NCBI RefSeq assembly: GCF_036370855.1 | Contig: NC_088117.1 | Location: 9,362,001 to 9,426,000, forward strand | DNA: 64,000 nucleotides | DNA from: Dromaius novaehollandiae | Taxonomy: Eukaryota > Chordata > Aves > Casuariiformes > Dromaiidae | Direction of reading: 5' to 3' | Shown here: piece by piece, positions 1 to 13,400 of the stretch | Numbering within the stretch: position 1 is the stretch's first letter | Layout of the letters: every line of letters begins with the position of its first letter | The notes under the pieces: model-generated | The model's database searches: none | Seen by the model: the letters and a program-made list of their open reading frames with translations, nothing else | What the model was told of the DNA's origin: nothing | Position numbers and translations under genes: made by a program

Positions 1-406
1 GCAGGCGATACACAGATTTCTCGCTGTTTTAATTCCTCCGCAGTGGATTGCGAATTCTGTAACCGGTGTTTCTGGGGGAGCAGCAGGGCCCAGGACTTTG
101 CATTAGCTACCAGGATTCCTGCCCCCACCATAAAATACCCTCTTTTTTTTTTTTGCTTTTAATCAGTTTAGTTATTTAAAAGCAGACCCCCCCCCCCCCC
201 CAAAGCAGAGGGGTGGTAGTCGGCATCCCAGCACCCTAACGCAGAGAAAACGCCTTGCTTTGGGAGGGGCTGAGGACTGGCAGCTCAGCGCAGCGCTGCG
301 GCGGCCAGCTGGGGCAGCCCGGGGGGGGGGGGGGCCGGTGGCCGAGGCGCTGGCGGGTCCCCGCGGCGCGTCCCGTAACATCACTTTCCTCTCTGACCGC
401 TGCAAG

Positions 407-481
407 ATGCCACCAGCTTGTCCGCCGCCGCCCCGCTGCAGGTGGGCTCCCCCCCGGGCAGGGCCGGCGCGGGGGGCGAAG
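407..481 (+). CDS. NTNG2: Candidate NTNG2 cassette exon A
   Basis: 75 nt between a pyrimidine-rich acceptor (tcactttcctctctgac, then gctgcaag) and the donor gaag/gtagga. Read with two bases completing an incoming codon, it is open throughout and leaves one base, so it can be included or skipped without shifting frame. The Ala/Gly/Pro-rich peptide includes ATSLSAAAPLQVGSPPG. It lies in the intron before laminin-EGF module 2, where netrin-G transcripts are known to vary by splicing. No transcript evidence is available here, and the small size leaves room for chance. Confidence 0.4.
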
Positions 482-1529
482 GTAGGACATGTGGGGCGGC
501 AAACGCTCCCGTCGCGTCCCGTCCCGCAGCTCTGCTCCCGCCTCCCGCCTGGGGAAGCCGGGCTTTGCCGATGCCCAGCACGCGGGTTGCAGCCCGGCGA
601 GGCTGCGTTGAGCCTCGGGCGCCAGCCGCGCGCGTGAAAGACGGGGAAGGGCTTGTTCTCCGCTTGCTGCTGGGGCGAGCGGAGAGGATCATGGAAACCG
701 TGCTGTCTCCCGAGGCCGGACGCTGCTTGTAAAGCGGAGCAGCTCTGTAAATAGATAGGCCTGTGCCGTGGATAGCGTAGACGCCTGCTTAGACATCTCC
801 TGGCTTCGAGGCTCCCGCGTGTCTGCCCACGGTGGGCTGTGAACTGCCGGCGGGAGCCTCGAGAGGGGCCACGCCGGCGACCAAAGCCAAAGCTTTCTGC
901 TCCTCGGGGCTCCCGCCGGCGGTTGCCTGCCAGCCCTCAGCGCCTGTCTCCCGGCCGAGGCGCCTGTAGCTAGCTCCAGCTGTAGACGTCAGCATCCCTT
1001 TCCATGCGGACCGTAACGATTGCTAAAGCTGGGCCCAGGGCACAAGCCGGCACTTGGAAATCCTCGACTTGGGGCAGAACGTGCCGAGATGCAGAACGTG
1101 CTGCTCGCAACCGCTGCGGCTTTGGGGCTGTCTCTAGCCTCGGAGCAAGGCCAAATTGCATTCGATACGGTGACCGCAGGCAGGTCTCCAGCATCCACGT
1201 CGACGCCGGGTGGACAGTGGGCTGCAGATGTAGCCCCCCTCCACGCCAGGCCAGGGCGACGGCCACGTGCCCACGCTCTGCCGGCCGGCAGCTCCTCCCT
1301 GGTCCGTATGAATAATTCTGTCTCTCTTCCCACTTGAAGACTCTCATTCCCAGGAGACTTTGTCTCTCATTCCTGCTTCTACATGTCATTGATCGGATTA
1401 GATCCAGCTCCCCCAACCCACCCTAGATACCTGCCTAGAGCTTCCCGTGCTCCTTTGCCACCTTTTTAGGCAAGCAAGCAGCGGATCTGTATTAAAGCTG
1501 ATGTTCTCTTTAACTGATGCCACTTCAAG

Positions 1530-1604
1530 CTGTTGAGCGCCCACCAAGCACCGCAGCGCTCGGACCCAGGCCGAAGCCACCAGAGCCTCCGGAGAGCATC
1601 CGAG
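1530..1604 (+). CDS. NTNG2: Candidate NTNG2 cassette exon B (Pro-rich)
   Basis: 75 nt between the acceptor ending gccacttcaag (with an upstream ttctcttt tract) and the strong donor cgag/gtaagg. Open in the phase required by the next constitutive exon. It encodes a proline-rich linker containing VERPPSTAALGPRPKPPEPP. Phase 1 on both sides. Confidence 0.42.
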
Positions 1605-3059
1605 GTAAGGACGTGCCCGGGCTCGGAGCCCGTAGCACGGCAAGCGGAGACGGGGCAGGCCGGTTTCTCGCCCCGTGACCGCAGGGGGGTAACAGCCCTG
1701 CTCGGGGGGACCAGCACCTTGCACACTGCTGTCCTGCTCCGAGGGTCCATCTCGGGTCACCCCGCACTGCGGCTCTTTCGGAGCGAGCTTTTGGGGTGAC
1801 AGACGCGGGCAGGTAGGACCGTGCCGAGGAAGCGGGAGACCCCCGCTTCTCCCCCCGCCCGCCGCTGCCCATCGGGACGTCTCCGTCTTCCCAACGGGGA
1901 GGACACAGCTTGCTTCACCGGAGGATCCAGCTCAAACCCGCTCCTGAAGCAGATGGCAGCTTCTGAGCCTTAATTTTTTTCCCAACTGTAGTAAAGTTGC
2001 TGAAGTTTAAACAAGCTTCGTTCTTCCCAAATTACGCTGATTAAGGGGACAACCTACCCCGGATCCTTTCAGCTGTTGCCAACAACACACAGCAAAATTG
2101 TTGCCTCGTCCTGCCGATTGCACCGTTTGCCTTCCCGAGGAAAGCGAACACGCGATGCCGGACCCAGGAAAGCCCGCGGCCACATCCGCTGCGCTCGGAA
2201 GAGCGAGGAGCACCGCACCTTGCCTGGCCGGTGGGCAGGATTAACGGGGCTCATCAGCCACGCGGGCCCGACTCGGCTAAGCCTGGCCGGCTGATCCCCG
2301 ACTCCGATCGCTGCCCGGGGCGTCCTTGCCGCAAGCCCGCGCCCCGCCGGTTTGGAGGGCAGGCGAGGGCAGCAGTCACCGGTGGGAGCCGAGGCCAGAT
2401 GCAGCGCCGACGCCGGTGGGGCCCCATTTTTAACTAAGCTGTGGGACGGGGTCCAAGTGCTTCTGTTGGGCATCTCCAGCCTGATGCCACGGACGCGGCA
2501 GGACCGAGAGAGCACGGGCCAGGAGAGCGGCCGCCCGCCCTGTGCCCGGCCCTGGGCTCAGGCTTCAGGCACCGCTTGCACAAACCAAGGACAAGGCGGC
2601 AGCAGCAGTCCCGGCCGCAGGCCCCGCTCCGAGCACCCGGCAGCAGCGCTGGGGCCGCACGAGGGAGAGATCCGCTGCTCACCGCCGCTCAAGAAGGTCC
2701 TGCCCCAGCCAGGGCCGTGCCGAGCGCATCGCGGGCGCTGGACCACGTTTTTGGCTGCCATCCTTCATCGCTGCAGCGGCGAGGCTTCGGCAGCATCCCC
2801 CGCCCCGCGCAGCCGCTCCCCTGACGATGGTTATAGACATGCAAAACCTTCCCAGTGCTGAAACCATCAGCGCTGATTGAAGTCACATCCCGTAGCGTAA
2901 CCCCCCCGGCGATTCCCCAGCGCGGTGCCGCGGCAGGGGGGTGCGCAGACCCCCGAGAAAGCCCCCGCTCGCCGCGGACGGCCGCTTCCCCCCGAGCACT
3001 AGCCGGGCAGCGGCCCGCTCCCACCGCGGTGCTCAGCGAGGTCTCCCTGTCTCGCGCAG

Positions 3060-3125
3060 CGGCACCGCGGGGCAAGGCCGGGCGGACGGCGCACGCCGCG
3101 GGCAGGAGGCACCGCAAGAAGGCAG
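3060..3125 (+). CDS. NTNG2: Candidate NTNG2 cassette exon C (basic)
   Basis: 66 nt between a very good acceptor (gtctccctgtctcgcgcag) and the donor gcag/gtaggt. Open in the shared phase. The peptide is strongly basic (GRRHRKKA at its end). Symmetric phase 1, so skippable. No transcript evidence. Confidence 0.38.
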
Positions 3126-3559
3126 GTAGGTGCTGCCGCGGCGGGGGCTCGCCGAAAGCCGTCCCAGCGCGTCGCCCATGCGCTCTTCACCGTGCTCCCA
3201 CTGCTTTTTAGATGCTAGCTGGCGTGATGTGCATCAGGTAGAGGCCACGGCCAATAGATATATATATTTTTAAGCTCTTTAGCCGCGTAGATGCTCAGCC
3301 TGACCAACCCACTCCATCGCGCTGACCGTGCTAAAGGCAGGGCGCACGGTGTGGCTCCGCGTGGAGCTTCACGCGTCCAGCGCCGAGGAGGGCAAGGAAG
3401 AGGAGAGCCTGCCTCGCGCAGCAGCGGCTCCCGGCCGTGCCGGAGCACTGCCCTGGGCTCGGCTCGGTGCTGCGGTAGCGGACGAGCCGCGTGCTGGAAC
3501 GCGGCGTGCAGAGCGGTGCTACGGCGCTGCGAAATAGCGTGTCTCTGGTTTTCCCTAAG

Positions 3560-3634
3560 CGTCCTCAAAGATCTCAAAGCTCGTCCGGCTCAAAGCAGAC
3601 TCCAGCCCCGTGGCTCCCATTGAGGCGTTCGAAG
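3560..3634 (+). CDS. NTNG2: Candidate NTNG2 cassette exon D
   Basis: 75 nt between the acceptor tctctggttttccctaag and the strong donor gaag/gtaagc. Open in the shared phase, encoding SSKISKLVRLKADSSPVAPI and a short acidic end. If spliced to the next exon, the junction codon becomes GAC (Asp). Confidence 0.42.
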
Positions 3635-4470
3635 GTAAGCGGAGGGCGCTCGGCGCTGGCGGCTCCGGGGCTCCCAGCCCGCACCGGCGCGACGTGATCC
3701 AGCAGGTTCAGACGTGGAAAAGACGGGGAGGGTTCGTCTGTGTGAGCCTCGGATGAGCTGCAGCGAGAGCGAGCGCCTGGGGTGAATTAGTGCTCGTGGA
3801 CTGCAGCAGCCAGCAGCAGCTGAGCTGAAACCTTAGGCCGCTGGTCAAACGGGCAGGAGGTATTTTGTGGAGGGTCAGAGTTACGGCCGACTCTGGGTTC
3901 CTCCCCAGGCAGCCACGAACCGTGGGGAAACCTCTGCCCTGCTCCACCTTCCCTGCTCTTCATTTCATCGACACAAATCTGCTCCCAACCTACGTGCATG
4001 TCAGCCCACATCCTTGTCTCCCGTCTCCCTGCCGTCCTTGCATGTCTGACACCTGGACCACAGCCCCAGCTCTGAGCCGCCCTCCTCCTCCTCCTCAAAG
4101 GCGAGGAAGCTCAGAGCTGGCCAGTGTGCTCTGGGCCCCCGCTGTCCTCTGCGGTGGGACACGTCCCAGCCGGGACGGCGGTACCACGGCACACCTGGGG
4201 GCACCTCCTGGCCCACCCTGAGTCACGGTGTCCAACAAAAAGCAGGCGCGAGAAGCGACGGATCGAGATGCCCCGGCTGGAGATCAAACCTAGGCAGCTG
4301 TTTTCCTACCTGCAGCCACAGCTGGGTGATGCGGTGGCCCAGGCCCTGCAGCAGCTGGGGACACCACGTCCACCTGCGGGCACCACGCTCAGCTTTCCTG
4401 ACCAGAGGGCTCTTTAATTAGCACCTAACGCCGCTCGGCTGGGCGCTCCCCTAGGCAGGGCTCTCCTTAA

Positions 4471-5563
<1,093 letters not shown>

Positions 5564-7406
5564 AGCCTACGCGGGGGGGTGGCCCGGTCCAGGCACGTCA
5601 CCGGAGGACCTGGGGGGGCGAAGGAAGCCGGCAGCCTTCCTTCCCGCTGGGACTTGCACAACGTCTTTGGGTCCGCTCGCCAAGCGCAGAGGTACGCAGA
5701 AACCCAGGGGCTGACCACTGGCCACGAAGCCATCCCGGCCCTGCCGGAGCGGGCTGCAGAGGGGACCGCGCCAGCCACCGCCCCACGGGGACGCGCCTGC
5801 CCTCCCGGCCGCGCAGCCGCTCTCCTCCCCTGCTCTGGGGACCCTGGCAAACCAGTGCCGCAATCCAAGGGATATTATTTTTTTTTATTAATTTGTTTAT
5901 TTTGGTATAGGCTTTTTTTTTTTTTCCCCCTCCCTTCTTAGTGTCCCGTTTTGTAAGAGTCCGTCATAACTCCGGAGCCCCAGAACAGGTAGGAGAAGGG
6001 GAGGGAGGGAAGAGGGGACTCTGGTCCATCCTTGCTGCATCGCCCCACCGCTGGCCCGGCCCAGCCCTACACCCACTGTTGCCTACAACTCCAGTTGCCG
6101 CATTGATTTTGTGTTTCCATCGCTGGGTTTTCTTTTCTTGCACTGATGGAGAAGACAGGGGCCGTTAGGCACACGGTACGTGAGGAGCGCAGTGTCTTCT
6201 CCACACATTTCCGTATAGTGTACGGTTCAAATACTTCTTCGGTAGAGACTTACTCTTATTTGGACTAAGTGTCATAAAAGAACCACCACTTGAAGGGACA
6301 TTTTGCCATGGGCATTGGATTATGGTGTATCCTCCTACAGTAAAGCAACTATTAATTGCTGCTTGATCACCATGTTTTCCTTTTTGTGTGCACAGTTAAT
6401 TACAGGTAAAGACTTATTTTTTGATTCATAATGTCCTCTTGTGTTTTCTGAGTCCCTACCAAGGTGCACTACATGGTGAGGGAGAGGGGAGGGAGGTTGT
6501 TTCATCACTGAGAAGTGTTAATTATTTCTCCTAATTACTTTGCTGAACCTAGGTTACACTGCTAACTGTAGACAATTAACAAAGCCGGGATTATATATTA
6601 AGCATTGCTTAAAATGCCATTTCCAAAGGAGGCTGCAGCAGGAGAGGGGCTGGATAGTCCAGGGACGCTTCTCCAGGGGGACCTCAGCTGTCCAGACCCA
6701 TTGCACCCCACAGAGCTGGTGTCATGCCAAACCTCTGCAGAAGAAGTTGTCTATCTTGAATATCTTTAGGCAGTCACAGCCCAGGACTTCACTAAAGAAC
6801 TTGTAGGGACCAGATCAACTTATTTAAAGCTCATAAATGTGCTGCAACTAGAGGAAAGAAGGCAGGAAAACAGAGACAAATCACATAACTCAAAAAATCA
6901 GGACAACTGGAATCTTCCATCCACTCAAGAGCTTTGAGTCTGTCATGGCCAAACAGTTACCTGGCCAGGAGCTGAGGTGGGAGCAGGATTAAGAGGAGTA
7001 GAGACATCCCCACCACCCCATAGTGCTTTCAGTTCTCCACTAGTTTTCTTGACAAGGGAGCAGCCACCGCTGGCTCCAGCCTGCTCTTTTTCTGAGCTAG
7101 CCTAGGAGCTCTATGCAAGCCAGGCTTGAGCCCTCTACCAGCATTTCCAGGGCCAGTGTCTTTACCCAGAGTGCTACTGCGATAGTTTGTCCAGCGATGG
7201 CCCTTCTGCTTCAATGCTCTGTTCTCTGGGAATGGTCCTGTCCCTGGAGCTCGTATCATTCAGCTGGGACCTATGCTGGGAGCAGCCCAACATCCAAAGG
7301 CCCAAGAGCCTGCAGCATCTTCCAGCCTAACCCTGCAGAAACTGTGTGTAGCCAGAGCCACCAAATCACAGCCCTCTCTACAGCCATAGAAGAAAATTGG
7401 AATAAA
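5564..7406 (+). other. NTNG2: Probable NTNG2 3' UTR
   Basis: Sequence after the NTNG2 stop. The first canonical AATAAA on this strand is at 7401-7406; an ATTAAA is at about 8407-8412. The 3' end is not otherwise fixed. T-rich tracts occur at 5876-5930. GC content drops sharply near 5.9 kb. Confidence 0.4.
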
Positions 7407-10400
7407 AAGCACAGGGAAGACACTCATGTCAAAATGCCACAAAGAAATCGGGTGCATGCTTGGAGCAGACAGGACTTTGCATTTAACATCACAGAGGAAG
7501 GTCACAGGACTTGGTTACTTCACCACAAAAGAAATGAGGGTTAAAGTCACCCTGCTGAGATTCGATCAGTGAGGCAGTGGGTTGACACTACCATTTCCTC
7601 CCTTTCCTTAATGCAGTCGGTTGCTGTCTGTTGTTATTGACACTTGCTCTTTCTTTGTACTTTCTTATCAAGATATATTTAAAACCCTCATAGGTTACTC
7701 TTCTTATAAGTAATAGCACAGAACAGTCAGTAACAAGATCAAGATCTCTAATGGCACTTCTGGAAGGTGAAGCACACATTCTCCTTTCCCAACACTAGTG
7801 TTTTTCTCTAGAAAATTAGATTAAGCAACAGAAAATTTACTACTTCATAAAGCTATATCCCAGACAAACACCGCAGCCAGCAGCTTCCCTGCAAACACCT
7901 GCTTTTATTGCAGCGCGAGGGAGATGGCCCCAAGCAGCAAGAGCAGCACAGAGTTCCCACAGCAAATAACTGCAGAGGAGCGCAACGAAGCTCGCAACAG
8001 CCAGAGCGTGAAGGTGGCTGTAGGTATTTCACTAAAACTAGACCTTTTGGGGGTGGGGCTTTTTGTCATTGGTTGCGATTTTTTGGTTTTTTTGAAAGAA
8101 ACCTAACTGGCTTCAACATTCCCATGAACACACATTGCCACAGTAAGGTTCGGTCCTAGGCCTTCTTTAACCAAAGCCCCATAAATAGCTCCGTGACTGC
8201 GACCAGAAGTAGGAGGTTGGCCTTTGGCATAGCTGCAGGAAGATCAGCATCACACCTGGAAAATGGTGAAGGAGATGGGAGGAAAGCACAAGTCACCCCT
8301 CCACACTACCTAGACCACTCTTCAGCTCTTACCAGCTGTGCAGAAGCAAACACCTCCAAAATTGTAATTGCACAGGACAAATACAACATACTTCATCTCC
8401 CAGCAGAAATTAAATGGCCTGTTGACTATGAGCAAGAGCAAAGCCAAAACAGTGAATTTTAAAGATGCCCCTAGTTAAGTCCTTTTTATCTCTGGCTGCA
8501 GACTGGGCAGAAGATCTCACCTTCGAGCTCAGATAAAAAGCTAGTTCTGCCTGTTCCAGTTTAGGATACCACTTTACCTGTCCAGTGGTGCTGGGGAACT
8601 TGTGATCAAGCAACAGAAGCCATCCCAAGACAGAAAAATCCCACACAAACCTTAAATTTGGTATTTAAGAAAAACAATTTAAAGTTATGAAAACTTTAGT
8701 GCTGAAGGCCCATGAACCGCAGACACCTGTTAGCGCACGGGCGTCCACATAAAGAAACTACAGCATTACTGAAATAATACTGAAAGAAACCCTCCAGAAG
8801 TACCTGCAGATCCAAAAGTTCATCTTCTTTAAGCTGAAGCCATTTATGCATCAGTTAATGCTTCTAAATGGAAGGCGGTGTCCAATGAGTTTGACACTTC
8901 ACTTGTGGAAAGGTTAAGCAAAAAATACTTCTCTTTCTGAGAAAAGTGACTTGCGCTCTTTCAAGGTTTTCACATGTATCCCCCGCCTGCACGCAGCCAG
9001 CATTTGACTCATTTGAGAAAGTGTTTAAATTCTACTTCTCTGCAAAAAACCAGCAACCTCTTCAAACAGTACAAGCAGAGCTTTTGATTTTTCTTATTTA
9101 CTTCCAATTCTACTCCAATTTTAACTATTTAGAGTTCTGTTAGAGCTGTATACTCAAAAGCCCCAGGCAACAAGAGTCCACAGTCTCTTGCCTGACGTGA
9201 CGGACTGCTGTGGCCAGGGCGAGTCCACAGTCCCAGCTGCAGAGAAGTCAACAGTAGTCTGGCTTTATGCATATTTGCTCACTCATCAGATGAAATGTTA
9301 AGCCTGCAGCCCTTCTGAGCTGGAGACAAAAGGAGGGGGAAAAGCCATCTCAGTCCATCAGCACTTACCAGGTATCTTCTTTGGTTTTTAAAGGTTCGGA
9401 AAGCAGGCATCTCACCTGAATTCTTAAAGAGCCTCGTGCAGACTGTAGTAGCAAGAGAATCAACAGGATTGGTATTGTAATAAACAGTCCCACCAACCAA
9501 TCTTGTATTATAACTGACATCCACGAAAAGTCCCCAACGAAAATAATGTAAAAAGGAGGAGCCGAGCATTCCTGCCAGAAATAAGAGTGGTGGCGCTGGC
9601 TTCTACAGCCATTGATATCACCATCTTCTCGGAGCCCTTCTAGCACGGACTTGCAGTGTTTGGCCACTCTCGCACAGAAAGTGTGCAGAGATGGCACACT
9701 CCAATTTGAGACCCAGAGGAGACCTTCAAACTGTCCTAAAGGCCCCTTTATCATGTGGATTGCCTAGGTATCATAAGAAGTTTCACTGCAGGGTGAAACA
9801 TGGGAAGCAAGCCTAAACGCACCTGGTTTTGTCCCTTAGCTATGTTCTCTCCCGGGCAGCAACAATACTAGCTTGCACCACCTCCATCCCTATCCCTCTC
9901 CACAGTATTTTGGGGATTAAAATAAGGGAAATTCATGTGATTTCTTAGCAGCAAAGGAAGGAGTTCTTACTTCATACGACAGTGAAATCTCAAGAATTGA
10001 ACGGCAGCCTGCCAGGCTATAAAACAAGGTTTTTCTACATCTTCACAGTACCAAATGTAATGTGCACTCAAACTACCTTCATTTTCACCACTATGTGCCT
10101 GGGAGTTAGTGGAAAATTAGTCAAGGCCTTAGAAGACAGCTACATATGGCTAGGAGGTCTCATGTATCAGCAATATTCAGTGTACAAGACTGCTGGCTTA
10201 CATTTATTTGTGCTAAAGAATAACACTTTGGGCTCCTTTCCAAGTATTTTAAAAAGACAAGAAAGGAGACCTTATATATGAGTAGGGAACAGACCCATTG
10301 TGGCAAGATTGTATTATATTGTTAACATTATAAATTCCATTTACAATACAGCAGTCATTTCATCCATCATTTATTCATGCAGACGAGAGAGAATGTCTTG

Positions 10401-13400
10401 CATTTTTAGGGCCACAGTTCTGCTTATCCTTGGTATTGCTACAGTCAACAGTCTGTGAATGAACAACCCACCTTCAGCTGCTGGCCACTTCGGTCTCTCC
10501 TCTTCTACGCTCAAAAGGAACTGCAGCATCTCACACTTCAGTAACCGCAAAAAAGTCCCAACTCTGAAATTACTGTTTCTCCATGTTACTTAGTGGATTC
10601 CACCTAGGCCCAAGAACATTGTTCACCCTTAATCAGTACATGTTCTGTCACTACAATGTCCTTCTTGCTCTAGAAACACACACGCCGCTCAGTACTTCCA
10701 TAGCATCAGCATAGAAGGGGCTGGGGTTATTTCTGTTTTACAGACTAGCAAGGGGAAGAGACGAAGCGCCTCGCCAATCTGTACGCAGCTCATACATACC
10801 TAACTCAGCCTCCAACTCCTGGGCCTCCAACCACTGCTAACCAGTCACTGTCCTCGGCTTATCTACGAGGCAGTATGGAGGAAGGGCATTCCCTCATCGG
10901 TGTTACCAGCACTGCAACGAGAGCGTAGCAAGGGACTGGGGGGAGATGCTGATGTTGTCAGGTGTGCTGAGACCTCCTCTCAGCAGCATTTCTCACCTCT
11001 CATGACTACTGTTTGCAATACAGAGACATCACCAGCTCTCAGCATTGCTCAGGCACCTCTGTGACTACTACCACCACCCAAAGACATGAAAGCCCTCCCC
11101 CTACTATGCTTCCCAAACTGGGTTAATGCTCCTGCAAACTGCTTGTTTTCCTCCAGCTGGTCAGCAGACTGATAAAGTCCCCGTTATTTAAGCCAGCACC
11201 CTCTACCATAGTGCATGTACAGTAAAACATAGGTAAGAAAAAAAAAAAAAACTTGCTAGGCAAGTAACTGTTTGAATATCATTATACATACGGCTCTGGT
11301 TTATTCTCACATGTCCATAGTTTGGAGTGATGACATGGAAATCAATTAGGGTGAACCTTACAGGAGAAAGCAATGAACAGAACGACGCTTCCCCTTTATT
11401 AGAAAGCCACCTATTCTGTGTACAACCAAAGGGTTTAATTGGAGGGGGGAAGATTCGAACAAAATATAGTCCAACTTCTACAAAAGAAATTCCCATCTTA
11501 ATGGCATCAAGCAACTAGTAGTACCACATAGGGAACTGTTTTTGCACTGGGAATTAAGCTGCCAAGCTTGGAAGAATGGAAGCCTCTGTATGAAAACCTG
11601 AATGCTTCTTATTCCAAAGCTTTTTTGGCACAAAGTCCAATTAAACTGTTTTACATTAAGTTCTGTGTTCTTTACTGATTTTTCTGACTTCGACAATTTA
11701 GCAAAAAAGAATCGCTGAACAACCTCCTCTGACTTTCACTGGTTTGGAGACAAGAATACATAAGAATAAATAAAGCAAATCTACACTTACAGCTTACAAA
11801 TACAACTGTCCAGCAGTACTCAGGATGGTATTACATACACACAAAATGGAAACAGCAGAGAAAAAACTATCGAAACTGTACTTTTTGTACTCCAATAGAG
11901 AACCAATAAGAAATGTGCTTCGGAGTTGAGTTTACCTACCTGTTTGACCAAAGTAAAGAGGAAAAAAGTGAATTAAAAGTACAAACCTGCTCTGACTTAT
12001 ATGTGAAGAGAGAGAAGTGTTCCAAGTGCAAACAACCCAAAGATTTTTATTCAAGAATTCAACATTAACAGTACAGACTGATATGGTAGGAATAAGCTAC
12101 TGCTGAAAGATTGACAACTTAGGTCAGATAAAATAAATCTAGTATTAAATCAGAGGGAGAAAGAAGGAAAAAAGCAAAAAGAAAAAAAAGCAAAAAGAAA
12201 GGGAAAAAAAAAAGAAAGAAAAAAGCTTGAGCCAGTTGACCATTCCTTATAAAAGATGTTTTATGGAAAAATACAGGAATTATAAAATTACATTACCTAT
12301 GCTTTGTGCACATAATCCAAGAGAAATGAAATGTTAAAACAAAATTCCTTCTACTATACGGTAAGTAGAGTTCTCAAGAGAAATGTATATTCTGAAACGC
12401 AAATTAAGTGGAAAAGAAACTAGAAGGGAAGTTTTTGAAAAATGTTTCCTTGACAAAGTTCTATTTAATGGCCAGAAAAGCACAGTTCTTCATTCACACT
12501 GTTGCTGCCTTCACTTTATTTACATAAATACAGACTACATGGCCTCCACCATAGCTATAGGATCTTACGGCAGTTTGCAGCATAGCAGCCTTTTTAACGT
12601 GCTAAGTAGAAACAGCAGGCAAGTTGACACAGCAGTGATGAGAAGAGCCAAGAGGTTTACATGAAGACAGTATTTTTAAGAATTCCTATTAACATAAAGG
12701 GAGATAACACTTAGGGCATAGATTCTGCGATCTATGAGTGACAGCAATGTCCAATTCGTGACAATAAGATTAATTCAAACCACCTTCCTTCTCACTCCAG
12801 GTACATAACATAAGGAACAGTCACAACAGTTTTAGAGGTGCATATCCTGCTGACAAGAGCGGGTCAGGGTTCAGTGAAGCAATTAAGATTGCAACATAAT
12901 GAATAAACCAAAGCTTTGGGCCCAAAGTGTAATTCTTAAACACTGCACCATGTAGTGATTTCACTTCAAGGGCATCTCGAAGGTCAGAATTTTCCCTTGT
13001 TATCTTAAACTCTCCATACCATAGCACTGTGAGCAGGACAGGCACATACAGTGACTAAAAGCCTTCCAACACACCTACTACTCAGTTGTCACTAATAAAA
13101 AACATCTGTTTGGTGCTTGGATACATCAAACTTTAGTTATACTGGCAATTACTGTTAATTTAAACTGCTACCTTATTTTTTGTATGGTAAGCCGTCTGTA
13201 TTTTGCTGAACTGTATCACACATACCTATCTGTCAGTTGGTTAAGAGAACAAAGCTAACACTAATCATTGCAATGAATGTGTCAGGACTGAAACACAGCT
13301 AAAGATAACAGTTACATTCTGGCCAGAGAAGTCTGGCAGCTCATTCTGCAGTTATGGAACCAAGACACTCTCATGTAGTGGTTAAGCATAAGTCACTCAG

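Noticed and set aside
1744-1812. Possible further NTNG2 cassette exon using the donor gcag/gtagga at 1812.
   Set aside because: Every plausible acceptor gives a length not divisible by three or an in-frame stop in the required phase.
3212-3237. Possible 26-nt micro-exon with a good acceptor (ctgctttttag) and donor catcag/gtagag.
   Set aside because: 26 nt would shift the NTNG2 reading frame.
12150-12226. Purine-rich tract as a possible structured RNA or regulatory element.
   Set aside because: Only simple A/G low complexity is seen, with no stem potential or conserved motif that I can recognise.
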